NCBI RefSeq assembly: GCF_019578655.1
Contig: NC_063263.1
Location: 19,715,001-19,779,000 of the forward strand
Length of the DNA: 64,000 nucleotides
DNA from: Ricinus communis
Lineage: Eukaryota > Streptophyta > Magnoliopsida > Malpighiales > Euphorbiaceae
Direction of reading: 5' to 3'
The notes under the pieces were generated by a model. It saw only the letters and a list, made by a program, of their open reading frames with translations, ran no database searches and was not told the DNA's origin. The stretch's first letter is position 1; each line of letters begins with the position of its first letter. Shown here piece after piece: positions 31,096 to 44,619 of the stretch. A program made the translations under genes and the position numbers.

Positions 31096-34000
31096 TAATT
31101 AACGATTTCCTAACAGAAATTTTGACAAAAGTTTTTAATATAAGATTATAAAATAATATTTATTTATTTACTGCCCTTGTTTTCCTTTTTTGGTTTATAG
31201 CACATCCAGATTTCCTAGAGCCCAAATGAATTGCCTTTTCTACTACAATGTATCATTGCAGGTTTATATATATATAAAAAATTAATGTCTATATTATTTG
31301 TAGAAAAGTTTTTAATTAAATATTATATCTAGTATTTATATTATATATTACATTAATTATTCATTATTTAAGCTATCTAATATAATTACAATAATTAGTA
31401 AATAAATAATATTGCATTTCACTTCTACAATTTGCTTTGTCTATAAATGGTGTAAAGATTAAATATTTCATGAAGTTATACACGCTCTCTCTAGTTTAAC
31501 ATATAATAGACACCTCAAGGGCAATTAGGCTTAATAATTAAAGTCCCATAAGAGCATAATATTCTAATTAAACCTAATTTAGCCAATATAGAATTCATGC
31601 AAATATATAATCTATAATACAAAGTACAAATTGGATTTCCATGTTTCTCCACTACACTAGTTAAATTCTTTGAATGATAATCCACCAACTTATTCTTATA
31701 TATACTTTCATATCCACTAACTAAACATGTGAAAGAAATGGTTTAATTAACTTAAATACTTTTTTTAAAAAATTTCATGCACCATTTAACCTCACAAATG
31801 AAAATATGATAAATTATATTAGAGATTATTTAATATTTTTGGATAAAAATTTAAAAATTGCTCTGCAGTTTAACGCCTTTTTATTTGAGGGATTAAAATA
31901 TTTTTTGTATTAAATAAGTACTACGTGCTTTATTTTTTTTATATTTTTTAGATATATATTTATATATTTATTATTATTTTATATAATTTTACATGTATTT
32001 AACATGAACTATCACTATATTATAATTTTATAAGGAATGTATCATCTAACAATGTATCGTAGAATTCATAAATACATTAAGATTTTATTTAAGAAATTAT
32101 TTCTTAAATTTAACTAAAATTAAAAAAAAAGGTATATATCTTAACAATTTATTATGGTTATAAAATACCTAATCGGATGTTAAATTATAATTTTTTTTTT
32201 TATAACTCAAGAGGATGGATGAGTTGATAATATATCAATTCATAACTATCAACAACTGATTAAAGAAGAAAACCAAAATTTCGAGCTATTTTTTAAAAGT
32301 TCGTTTTTACTTGTCTTTTCTCTTTTTTTTTTTTTCTTAAACTGAGATTAAATTATTTGTTCATTCCTAAAATAATTTCTTCTTAAAATCAATAAAAAAT
32401 ATCATTTTCACAGTGTAATTTTTTTTCAAAAAATACGGTGTCGTTGATTTTTAGTTTTTCTTATTTTTTTTAAAACTAACTAAAGAAAAATAAAAGAAAA
32501 TCAATACTGTATTTTTGAAAAAAATTAAAAAACTATATATTTTTGATATTTTCACATAATAAAATAAAAAGAAAAACTTTACACCGTATTTTTGATAAAA
32601 AATTAAAAAATATGAATAATTTTATTATTTTTTCTTTTATGTTTACGGCTTATAATTTATTTACCTAACAGTTAGGTTCATATTTAAGTTTTAGAAACTC
32701 TTCCATACTTAAATATCAATTTAGGTTCACTATCTTCGGTTGGTTCATCACCCTGGTCATAACTGGTCAATCTTTTCCTTTTCTAAGCCTAGAAAATCTT
32801 TTAGAATCAAAACTTTTGTACAACATTAAACCCATAAATAAATAAACATGGTATTACAATGAGTTGCTTATAAGACTCTTGTGCTTAAAGTGTTACAAAT
32901 CCTAGGAGTCTATGCATCTAATAATTATATACACATTAAAACTTGCAACATATTTAAAAATTAAACTGTGATGGATTTTATATTTATATATTGAGCTAAC
33001 AAAAATTAATAATAATAATAATATAATTTTGGAATTAATATTTCAATATTTAATTGCATTCCGAATGTCAGAAGATAATAATATATATAGCGTCAGAGCT
33101 AGATAATTATTTTTGATTGACTAAATTATACTTAAAAATCTCTATGGGCTAATCAGTAAAATTCTCCAAAGTTAGAAACTGAATTTCTTTTTCTTCTTTT
33201 TTTTTTTTTTGAAAAGAAACTGAAAACTTTTGAGATTAGGCTCTGCATCATATGGTAAGTTTTTTTAAGGAAAAACAAGCAAAAAAGGTTACAAAAGAAT
33301 TCTTTTTCAAAAGCCAATGGTTAGTCTTTGACAAAATATGGCAAGTTATATAATGAAAAGCAAAAACAGAAAACCCAATAAGATTTTCTAAAAGGATTAT
33401 CCTTAATCAGAGTTCCATTGGGAACTCATTAATTATATTAGATATCATTCAGAAAATATTAGCAGAATTGCACCCTCAATTCACATGCATTGCACCTCAG
33501 TTGCTGTTGTGTGCCAAAAATGGGAAGTCAAGAACATTATTTTCATGCTAAATGTATATGTTTTTTGCCAAATGCAGTATGTAAATCCAATTTCAGTTTT
33601 CATACATGGTATTTAATTTACATTTGGTTTTGTAAAAGCATATTTACTTACCAACCAGGCCACTTAATATTAAGTACATCTTTCTAATTTGGTAAAATAT
33701 TTTTATCTCCTTTATTAAATGATATATGTAAGAAATTATAATATTAAAGTGCGAAACAAATAATATATAATAAAATTATTTTAAAAGTGAATGTCGAAAT
33801 TTAAATCGAATTTAAAAAAATTGTTTAATGGAGTAAAATAAAAAGGTGTTAATTAAGAAACAAACTCAACAATTTCATACCCTTCTCTTTCGTACAACAA
33901 CAACAATTTCAACTGAAAGAAACATCCGACCAAAAGAAACCTCTTTTATTTTTTAGTTGTTTTTTCTTTTCTTTTCTTTTATAAGAAACGTTTTTTTTTT

Positions 34001-34340
34001 TTGTGAATTGAGGAGAAAAAGAAAACTTGTATATAGAGAGGAAGACATGACAATCGTCCCCATCACCCGCACCCACCCACATCACCAAATCAGACGGTGA
34101 AATCTGATTGGCCAAAAGCTACAGCAAGTATTCACATTAGCTTTGACTCCACAACTCCATATGCAAATCTGACAGGCTATTGGACCGTCACCTTCAACCA
34201 AAAAAAAGGGTCGTTTTCCGTTAACTAGAAACCAAAGTAATAAAATGAAAATAAATAAAATGGCATACATAAAAAGCTCTCTCTCCCTCCAGGCCGTCTT
34301 AGTAAATTGAATTCAAAGCAAAGTGAATTTCCATTTCCAT
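31096..34340. other. Long AT-rich intergenic region
   Basis: About 3.2 kb dominated by A/T runs. No element border, coding exon or RNA gene could be supported. The last few hundred bases (from about 33800) are probably promoter of the transporter gene. Confidence 0.4.
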
Positions 34341-34349
34341 TTATATACA
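34341..34349 (+). promoter_or_regulatory. Possible TATA box of the transporter gene
   Basis: ttatataca lies about 45 bp before a pyrimidine-rich (CT)n/(CCCT)n tract at 34390-34425. This resembles the TATA plus Y-patch order of plant core promoters. Confidence 0.35.
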
Positions 34350-34389
34350 ATTTTTTTTTTTGTTTCTTTTTTTTTCATTTAAAAGACTA

Positions 34390-34425
34390 GTCTCTCTCTC
34401 TCTCTCTCTCCCTCCCTCCCTCCCT
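34390..34425 (+). repeat. (CT)n/(CCCT)n tract in promoter or 5'UTR
   Basis: An uninterrupted pyrimidine tract upstream of the transporter 5'UTR intron. Confidence 0.9.
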
Positions 34426-34613
34426 GCATATTCTTCGCATCTCTTTTTTTTTTTTTTTAATTTTAATTTTCTTATAAACTATCTAAAGGAATTCAAATTC
34501 TTTGTAGAATTGGACTCTCTCAGGACGAAATTGTGTGAGTTAGAGAGAGAGAAAGTTCAATTCTGGTGGCGGGAGATTCGGATCTGGTCGGAATATTTTC
34601 ACCGGCGGCGAAG

Positions 34614-34994
34614 GTAGTTTTTGGAAAATGCTCAATTAATAGCGAGTTCTTTGATTTAGGTAATAATTACAACTTGAATTTTTTCTTTAATATAGTTGCA
34701 AGATCTGATCTTTTTATACTATTTAATATTTTAGTATTTAGATCCGTGAACTGGTGTTTTCTGATTTAGATTTTTGTGAGTTATTATGTTTCGCATCTTC
34801 TTTTATTATAAATGAATCAGAGATGATTCAACTGAAAAAGAGCACGCTTGTTTTCTTATTGTTATTAATCTGAAGAGTATCGTTTATTATCGTAATATTG
34901 TGTTTAATTACAGTTTTTTTTTTTATTAAAAAAAGTTTGTAGCTGATTTTGAGTTGGAAATGGGCGTCGGTTTCATTGGTTGGTAGATTTTCAG
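34614..34994 (+). other. Probable 5'UTR intron of the transporter gene
   Basis: Donor gcgaag|gtagtt and acceptor attttcag|gtttctg. The short 5' exon carries a GA-rich leader, and the coding ATG lies 31 bases after the acceptor. Confidence 0.5.
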
Positions 34995-35024
34995 GTTTCT
35001 GAAGAGCGAGTGTGAGAGTGGAGA

Positions 35025-38000
35025 ATGAAAAACGGGATGATAGAATGCAGTGTTTGCCACTCAAAATTGGTTTCGCCAAGTGCAAAAACAGTTTCGAGAG
35101 CTTATGATCGACATAAGAGTAGAGTCTCGTCGAAGCTCCGTGCCCTTAATGTATTTCTGGTTGTTGGTGATTGCATCCTAGTTGGTTTACAGGTAACTGA
35201 CTCATTTTGTCTTCATTCTTAATACTTTCTATATGGACACATATGTTAAGAATTTTATCCTCTGATGATTCATCTAATTTTAGATGTTTGATTTGGATGA
35301 TGGAGTTAGTATTACTTGAGAGTTATTTGTTTTTCACAACTTCAAGTATGAGGAAACACTAGCCTTACAGTGAAGTAATAGTTCATTCTTGTCCTATACA
35401 TGTTGATTAAGTGAAAGATTGGCTGTTATCAGACTGTTTAAGTTTTAGCCTAGTTATTGCTATCCTTGATGCATAGCCAACTTATATTTTGATTGCTGAT
35501 TGATAAACTCATTCCATTGATTTAATTGTTAAACTTCCCCAATCCTGTCCTGTACATATTGTTATGTCCTAATGTTTTCTTGGTGTTGAGATATCATCCT
35601 AGTTTTATTTAGAGTGCTCTAGGAAATGAGATGATTGCTTTAGCTGTTAGTTCTCTTCTTTATTCGTAGTGTTGCTCACCTCACCAGTTCATTTTACATT
35701 TTCTGCCAGCCTATTTTGGTTTATATGTCCAAGGTGGATGGAAAATTCAATTTTAGCCCAGTTAGTGTCAACTTCTTGACAGAGGCTGCAAAGGTTTTAT
35801 TTGCAATTGTTATGCTTTTACTCCAGGTACATTTAATTATTTTTCCACTGATATGATTCATTTTATATTTTGCTTCATTATTCAACCATGTGATGCATCG
35901 ATTGTCAGGTCATTGCTTAGCCTATAGCAATAACCATGTTAAAATGAGATTACCCAGCATACATGGAGGTTGGAATAGTGAAATTACTCAAATGATCTTT
36001 CTTTCTTTAATTTATTATGCAGGCAAGAAGCCAGAAAGTTGGAGAGAAGCCTCTTCTCTCCATTTCTACATTTGTACAGGTACTGTTTACTGCCTGCAAA
36101 TATTGAGTAGCATCTTGAATTAGCAGGATGTATATGTTGCTGTGGTAAATGCAGATTCTGAATTTTTATAAGCAAAATTGCATCAGCTTTCTTAAATGTT
36201 AACCATTTGCCTTATCTTCTGGAATTCATTGTTAACAGTGGGATGAAGTTACAGTCCGTTTGGAAAATTAAATGCCTTTTCCTCTCATTTTGGGTTGACT
36301 GATGTTAAAATTATCATTGCAAAATCTGCATTTATATTGGAAGAGTATCCTATTTAAGAAAGTCAATTTAAAAAAGGTGTTTTGGACTCATAATAGAGGA
36401 TTTATACTCAAAAACTCTCCTAGACTCCATGCATATAGTCTTGGTTGCTTCCGGATAAGAGATTGTGTAATTTTCTTCTCCCCCACTTCCTTCTCATGCT
36501 AAATTGTTGCTAGCGTTAGTATGTTGCTATTTAGCTGACAGCATGACATTTGACTGCCAAAAACCAAACCATGAGATATTAAACTTAAGATTGGTGAACT
36601 AACAGCCAGGCGCTTGAGATGCATGATAATTTTGCCTTCCTTTCTGCCCGTCTAGTATAGTGACTAAATAAAATGATTGATCTCACTAGGTCATTATCCT
36701 AGCATGATTTTTGATTCTTTTTGCAGGCAGCCCGTAACAATGTTCTTCTCGCTGTTCCAGCTTTTCTTTATGCTATCAATAACTACCTAAAGTTCACCAT
36801 GCAGGTATGATCCTTATAGAATATCTTTTATTTTTTTATCTATGTCCAACATTATAGATTTCACTTTACCACTAGATGAGCATCAATGCATATCAATGCT
36901 TGCATAGGCAATCACTACGACACATCTACATGTACAGTATACTATAAAGATTGGTCTATGGGTTAGACATCCGTTCTGCTCCAAGTGGCGAAAAAACATG
37001 GGGAGAACTGTGCTAGGTTGAGTTTAGAAGGCCATGAGCGAAAACTGGTTTAAGAAAGTGAACTTTTTGACAGTTGGTGAAACTTTTTAGCTGCTTACTT
37101 TTTCTATCTGTGTAACCAAGACTGTATCTTTAATCTATTTGATTTCTCCTTTTGGTGCTCTCCCCCTTACTGCCTAAAAGGATAAGGGTGTTGCTAGCTA
37201 CATTGAAAAGTTTAGTGATCTGATTAAAGAACCTATTCTATTGGAATTCCTATGACAAAAGCTAACCATTTCTCATCAACTATTGGCTCTATCCAATGTT
37301 TTCATTTGAACAAGCTAAACTTCTCTGAATAATTATGTTGTTGACATTTCAGTGCTTTTATATTGGCATGTCAAGTACCAGTATGGTACTGCATCTTTCC
37401 TGGCTAGCATCTGGCTCCTAAATATTTCATTTCCCTTTTAAATGTTTTTTTTTTCTTTCTAATATTTTTTTGGAAACTGCTGAAACCAGGCATTGTTGAG
37501 TAGAAAAACTATCATTTAATATTTTTCTTTAGTTTGGTACATTTATGCTGAATTCCATCTTATACTTCAAGATTGGTTCAGTCCAAGTGAACCAACTTTT
37601 TCAGCATCCAAACACCACTTAGCTTGGTAGCATTTTTCTTTCAGCAGTTTCTGGTTACTTACAATGAGCTTTCTTACAATCAGTCATTGTTCATACTATA
37701 TAGTTGATGGTTACAAGGATTGAGGGTTAATTGCCTGTTTATAGTGGATTATCTTTACTATATTTATCTATTTTGCAGCTGTATTTCAATCCTGCAACAG
37801 TGAAAATGCTAAGCAATCTGAAGGTAATTTGCTATTCTTGATTTTAATTATCAGTAACTTGGTGATATTACTTGATGTAGTAGGTAACTTGTGTCTAGAT
37901 ATTTTCTTACCACATAAGCACTAATTCTTTGATCTCTGGTGGACTTCTCGTTTTATTTCATTTTCTGTTTACTGTTTGGCTTCATTTTAGAAGCTCATTG

Positions 38001-41000
38001 TTGATTTCTTATACAGTATTAGCATATTACCATTTTATGAGAAAAATGTAGCAGTTTTCATGGTAATATGCAGCTTGATATGATTATTTTGCTAAGGGAC
38101 ATATATCTGTTATTTTACTTGAATTCCAAAAGTTAATGATATTTTAGAACTTGATTACATAAATAAATAAATAGACTAAATTTCTAAGGTTCGGCATAGT
38201 TAGTTTGTGAATAGGACTTTCTTCTGTGTGTCAATATGAATAGGAACTTTAGATGTGGATAATTGTGCCTAAAATGGTAATGTTAATGGAAAATACATTG
38301 ATGGTGAAATTTGCCTTACAAACTTTTTGGCATACTTGTTTGTTGCATGTCAATCTCTGTTAATCAACTGTTCAATGTGGTTGGCTGGATTTGTGGAAGA
38401 AAATGGGTACTACATCACATGTGTGCAGATATGCTAGAGACTATAAGGCTATTTTGAAGACTATCCAAGTGGCTTTCCTTAGTCTAACCATTTCTTAGCC
38501 TCACATGAAAATGTCTGCCCAAATGGGAGAATTTCTTTTTCCATTGTGTTCTATAGGCTAATAAATTTCTTACAGGTTTTGGTGATTGCTGTTTTGCTGA
38601 AGATAATAATGAGGCGCCGGTTTTCTATACTTCAGGTTAGTTCCATTCCAACTGAAATTTTAATCACCAGGATGGAAATTAATAGGTTGATGTTAAGTCA
38701 TGAATTCTTGCTTATAGGTACTCTTTTGAGTATCTAATATTTTATTCCATTTTATTGTTTTGCAAAGTCATTAAGACACAACTCATTTACTCTTTCGTAA
38801 CAGTGGGAAGCTCTAGCTTTACTGCTCATTGGGATTAGTGTAAATCAGCTGCGTTCTTTGCCTGAAGGTGCTACTGCTACGGGCATTCCTCTTGCAACGA
38901 TTGCATACGTGTATACATTGGTCTTTGTAAGTGATCTACGTATTCGTTGTTTATGATATTAATTCACCTGCATTTTTAGCACCCTCAAGAGCTGTCTATA
39001 CAAGCAGGTTGGATTCAAAATGGTTTTGTTCACATAATATTTTCTCCTACTAAAAAACTTTCTTTCTTACTTGTGAAATTACAGGTAACTGTTCCGTCTT
39101 TGGCTTCGGTCTACAATGAGTATGCGCTGAAGAGCCAATATGAGACGAGCATATATCTTCAGGTGATACGTCAGGAATGAGTTTATGTTAAAACAAGGAA
39201 AATATTTAGCTTTATCTGACATGTGTCAGTGTCTTTTCATTTATCATGTTAGTTATCATCAAATTCTTTGCTGCGATTACATATATTTTAATGTCAAAAT
39301 GCTTAATGGTTTGTACCTTTAATCTTGAAGAATACCTCGGTAAGTATACGTACACTAATGAGGAATTGCCTTGCCTACTGGGGGCTTGGCTTGAAAATTT
39401 TAAGCCCACTTCTTTGTATTGGAGTCCAGAAACCAGGAGAAATCTAGTTAAGAAAGCACAGTTAGGCTTATGTTGAACCTGAAGCATTTAATTTAACTGC
39501 TGATAATTGATTTCGGTAAGAGCCTAACTCTGATTATATTCTTCTTTCAGAACTTATTCCTGTACGGGTATGGTGCTATCTTCAATTTCCTAGGAATATT
39601 GGCAACTGTAATTGTCAAAGGTATGGGCATTAATCTGCATTATTTTTTAGGACAAACTATATTGTGCTTCAATCTTGTTTTAATATACTTCCACCGTTTT
39701 GGCTGCTTTTCATGGAGTTTGTGCGTATTTGGATTCAGCTTTCTACTTGACCCATTTGCTTGTGACTATTGGAAAGGGCACACTATTTTGAATTTTGAAA
39801 CAAAAAAATACTTAAACATGACCATGCTGCAGAGAACTTTATTTCTACCTGCTGTAGACTTGATTTTTATAAGTTGGATGAATGCATAAATTTTTCCACT
39901 TCCATTAGAGTTTGCATCATATCTATGGTCAATAGGGATTGCAGAAGGTGCTTGAGTTTTTTGTAAACTTCAGCTGAGAGAACCATATTTCAAAGTAAAT
40001 ACTTTTGCATGTACCAAAAGAAATGGTTGTGTGGAAGTGTTGGATGTTCTTTGCTTTATTTATCTTGCTTTTTGCTTTTTGTTGGTAGGAAATATGGAAG
40101 TTTTACTAATTTATTGTTTCCTTTCCAATTATGGGGTTGTGTATGACTCTAAGTTTCTTCCCAGTTTTAAACTATCATTCTTAAGAAATGGCTCCTGTAT
40201 GATACATATTGTTCATCTAGCTTTACAAAATACCATGAGCAAATCTACATTACTACCATTTCTAATTATGCAGTAACAGTAGGCCAACAACTCAATAGAA
40301 TGAACCTAGATGTACATTAACAGTGTCATTATTCCATCTCTTGTTAAGGGGCTATTCTTTTGTGGATGTTTGATGGCTTAGCCAAGAAAAGACATGTTGG
40401 CTTGTTGGTTCTGTAACGCCATATCTTTAAAGACATTATTTTAATTAGTTCCTGTTTCGTGTTCTGATTTAGATAATTCAGAAGAACATCCTAAAGCAAT
40501 GGGAGTTTTTAGTATACAAAACTGAAAACATTTATGCCTCATTTTGCATTTAATGTATTGCATATCATGTCTTTTGAGTGCATGTTTCCATGCATTTATG
40601 ATTATACCATATCACTATAGTTTCTCCTACATTTCCATTCTAACTGAAACAATTAGTAATATTACTGCTATTTGTTTCAGAAGTCCCACTGATTAAGTTG
40701 TTTCATCATCAATGGAAAATAATTTTGGTATTGAAAATTTCATGACATTTAAGTGCAACCTTGATATAATTTTCTTGCCTTTTGTTTTGTGGGATTGTTA
40801 GATCAAACTTATAAGTTGTGTTGACATCCATGTAACTAATGCTGCAGGTCCCAGTAGCTTTGATATCCTGCAAGGTCATTCAAAAGCTACTATGCTTCTA
40901 ATATGCAACAATGCTGCCCAAGGAATATTGTCCTCTTTTTTCTTCAAATACGCAGGTCCACTTCTGTGTTTTTGTCCTTGATGCCCTTCACATGTGATAC

Positions 41001-41910
41001 ATTTGATGTAGAATTTACTAAAATCATAAATAGAAATTTCGGTCCTGTATATTTATGCTTTTATGAACTAGGCACAGTAATTTTCTGAATCCACAATTGC
41101 ATGGATTGGTGTTTTCAGATACAATCTTGAAGAAGTACTCCTCAACAGTCGCCACAATCTTCACAGGCATTGCATCTGCAGCACTGTTTGGTCATACTTT
41201 GACTATGAATTTTTTGTTGGGAATTTCCATTGTATTCATCTCGATGCACCAGGTGACTTTGGAAGACAGCTATAGAAGTTTATGAATCATCAACGTTTTG
41301 AGGAAAAAAATTATGATCTTCATTCTTCTTGTCTTCATTTCTCTTTCAGTTCTTTTCTTCCCTTTCAAAAGCCAAAGATGAACAGCAGAATGGGACGGTG
41401 GAACTGATGGATGTTCAGGATGACCACAGGTTTGCCCCCTCTTTCCTTCTGCTGTTAATCTTATAAGCAGCAATACTATTAGCAATTGCAAGCACTCCTG
41501 CTCCTTTGTTTTTGGTGCTTTCGGTTTAATTGTGTTCCTCCTGAGGTCCTAGGAAAACTCTGAGTTATCAGTTGCTCTCCTAACTTGAATATGCCTCAAA
41601 GGAGCTTAATCTATCACTTTAATTGCCAAATGTACTGAATGCTGTGTTTGTGCAAAGAATGATGGATGTTTTCAACTGTCATCTTCATTGCAATTACTTA
41701 ATGTATTGATTTGTATTCAGGTCAAAAGATTCATTCATAAATATGGCAGCTGGAGCAAATGAAGAGGTGATGTCAATCTTCAATTCCCTTTCCGGGACTT
41801 AGTTCTTAGCATTCTACTAGAATCTGACTAGCAGTTCTTTTTTTTTATTTCTTTTCCAGACAAGTCATCGTGTAGGGCATGACGAGAGACAGCCCCTACT
41901 TCCCACCTAG
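35025..41910 (+). CDS. Nucleotide-sugar transporter (UDP-galactose / CMP-sialic acid transporter-like)
   Basis: Fourteen coding exons, all with GT-AG borders and matching phase: 35025-35192, 35710-35826, 36023-36079, 36727-36804, 37779-37823, 38576-38635, 38804-38926, 39085-39162, 39551-39620, 40848-40955, 41119-41252, 41350-41429, 41721-41766 and 41860-41910. The joined frame gives 404 aa, the usual length of this plant family. It is a multi-spanning SLC35A-type antiporter of Golgi or ER membranes, expected to import nucleotide sugars for glycan synthesis. Hallmarks are [80 protein letters not shown] and [15 protein letters not shown]. The cytosolic N-terminus starts [15 protein letters not shown] and the C-terminus ends PLLPT. 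The exact substrate cannot be read from sequence. From memory it is closest to Arabidopsis UTR6-type proteins. No lesion was seen. Confidence 0.95.
35391..35540 (+). repeat. Intronic segment shared with DNA downstream of NAC copy 2
   Basis: Inside intron 1 of the transporter; matches 30952-31095 in the same orientation (see that entry). Confidence 0.75.
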
Positions 41911-42934
41911 AGAGTTTAGTCGATTTTCTTACATTAGAAAGGTGATGTTACAAAAACATTCATGCTTCATGCTTTTCCAATTTTTGTCTGCTAAATGTTG
42001 AAGGTTTTTCCCCACAACTTAATTTCAGGAATTTTTCTTGGAAGGAATTCTTTTGGCAGGACTTATTGGACCATGGATAAGTCAGTTGTCAGAATCACAA
42101 ATAAAAATCCATTTCGAAGAAATTAGTTTACACAATTAAGATCCGTTTCGTGCTCCTTTGGTTCCTCCCTTGTTGGTACTACAAGCTTTCCTTCACACAG
42201 ATACATGAGTCATCTGGGTTTCCCTTCTAGTGGCTTAGATAAAGATTAGCAACATTTGGTAACTGGATACCTGGCTCATGATATATTGCCTGCCTTGTTC
42301 AGTCTACCAGTGTGCTATTGATAGTGTTACTTGTATTCTTTATCTTAGAACAGCTGAGTTTTTTTTTTTTTTTTCTTTCTTTTACCCCTTTTTGCAAATT
42401 TCAATTTTTACTATCTCTTATATAGGATTAGAGCACAGATCATGATGTGAGGCCACAGTAAAAAGAAAAGTCAAAAAAAGAAAAAGAATGTGAGAGAAAT
42501 GCTCCTTTATCTTCATAGTGAGAATGAGAATGCTATTTAAATGTATTCAGCTTACATTTAATACATCTGATAATTGAATTCAAGGAAAAATATAGTGGTA
42601 TTCTTTCCAAGTAATATAGTATCTGAACATGGATTCAGTCCCTTTTTCCATTTCCTCCTTTAGGTTGAAAGGAAGAGAGAATCTGGTGTTGAGTTTCATG
42701 TTTTCTTATATTGATAGTTGCTAGTTGCTCTACAATTACAAGCCATTATCATAATGGAAAGTATTATATATTATTTTGCCCTCAGGAAAGAAATGTAGCA
42801 GGAATCAATTTTCAGAGCAAGCAATGGCTCGAATCCAACATAAAATTTTTGCGTATCTATTTAAATTCCTGAAAATTTGTAGAAAAACTTTCAAGAGATT
42901 CTGATATGTATAAGCTTTTTTCCTCCACTTGTGA
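41911..42934. other. 3'UTR and downstream spacer of the transporter
   Basis: Begins with the probable 3'UTR. AT content rises after about 42400. No coding exon was seen. Confidence 0.4.
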
Positions 42935-43350
42935 AAGGCGAAGGTGCAAATAAGTTTCTAAATTTTTAGCCAAAGTGTAACTAAATTCTTAAATATTAAA
43001 GCAGCTCAGTTACAATTCTAATTTAAAGTAGTTCAATTGCACCTCTAAAATTTGAAAAATAGAATAATTATATCCTTAGAACCAATTTCTTTTTTAACTA
43101 ATGATAATAGTATTAATATTATACGCATTTACTTTTCTACATGCAAAATACAGTTGGAAATAGTTAAAGCGTGACGTCTAAAATTACTTGGGTCTCCTTA
43201 CATTACATAGTGAAATAGATAGAATTTATTTCAATGATGTAATTGCTCTGTTTTTTAAGTTTTAAGAGTGTAATTGAATTATTGTAAAATTTAAGAGTTT
43301 AATTATGCTCCAGCAAAAAGTTAAGACACTAATCTATACATTTTGCCTTA
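42935..43350. mobile_element. Foldback MITE, family A copy 1
   Basis: The left arm from aaggcgaaggtgcaaataag pairs with the reverse complement of the right arm (taaggcaaaatgtatagatt) over more than 100 bp. Shared blocks are like aactaaattcttaaat and ttcaattgcac/ttcaattacac. The same arm pattern appears at 57001-57345. No target duplication could be fixed. Confidence 0.55.
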
Positions 43351-44619
43351 TTGAAATAATAAACATTTTGGTCCCTGTAGCAAACGAATCTCAAGTAGAA
43401 TGCCTCGAGTGTTTGATGATAACAGCCACTGTGTTTACTTTTATAAAACTATGCCAGTTTCTGTTTAAATTTTTTTTAGGTTAAAACAGAAAAATAAGGT
43501 TTTATGTTTATTTGTGTTATATTTTTAAAATAAAAATAAAAAATAGTTTTTCATGTTTTCTAAAAGTTTCTAAAAAATTCAAATATTTACCGTTTTTGAT
43601 AGAATTAACCAATAATTTTAATATTTACAAATTTAGTCAGAACTGAAAACGTTTTGGCAAATCACTTATGTGGGATAGACATAGTTTTAAATATGTAGGT
43701 TCCACTTTACACCTCATTGACACATCATCTAACACTAACTAAGATGGTTTATTCTAATCTAAATTACTTTACTGTATTGATACACCAAGGCATGAAATTA
43801 AATCTCAAATAACTCTAATTCGATTTTTCCCTTCACTTTCTCGATTTGTTACTTTCAAAACCTAACTTTTACCTCTTTAACAAATTACCTCCTCTTCATT
43901 TATCAACAATACATGACTTCAATTACATCTTTACACACAAATAAATTTCTTCAAACTTGAAACTCAAAAGTATAAAAAAGCGATGATTAAGGATTATATC
44001 AAGCAAGAAATATATCAGATGACATATCATTTAATTTTGACCAACATTGGGTTTGGGCTAAATTTGTCGAAATTTTTTCAATTTTGGTTAAATTTATCAA
44101 AATTGAAAAAACTGGGCAATTTTTTCAAAAGCATCAAATGTTTGGATTTCTTAGACAAATAGGCCTTTTCTAAAGTATAACTAAACTTTAGAAAACTTTA
44201 GAAAATAAGCTTTTAACATGTGTTTTATGTTTCACAATAAGTCACTTGTTTTTAAGTAAAAATAAAAAAAATTTCATTTTATTTATTCAAGATTCATCCT
44301 TTAAACTTAAAATACTATCCAAATAAAAAAATAATTTTTTTTTATATAATAGCATGTAATTTATAAATTTTTTATTTTTCTTAAAAACTAGAAAATAAAA
44401 ATTAAAAAATTCTACAACTAAACATCCCATTAAGGCATCCACAATGGTTTATACTTCATATATCATCCCATCATCATATTATCTCTCTTCCATTACACTA
44501 ACATTCATTATAAATTACACTCTAAAGAGTATAATACGATGGACCCATAATCAAATCACATATATATTTAAATAATTCACAATACATGTCTCATAAATAA
44601 ATCCCAATGTATTGTATGT
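43351..44619. other. AT-rich spacer
   Basis: No coding exon. A stretch beginning near 44433 (gcatccacaatggtttatac) looks like a MITE end, but I could not define the element. Confidence 0.35.
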
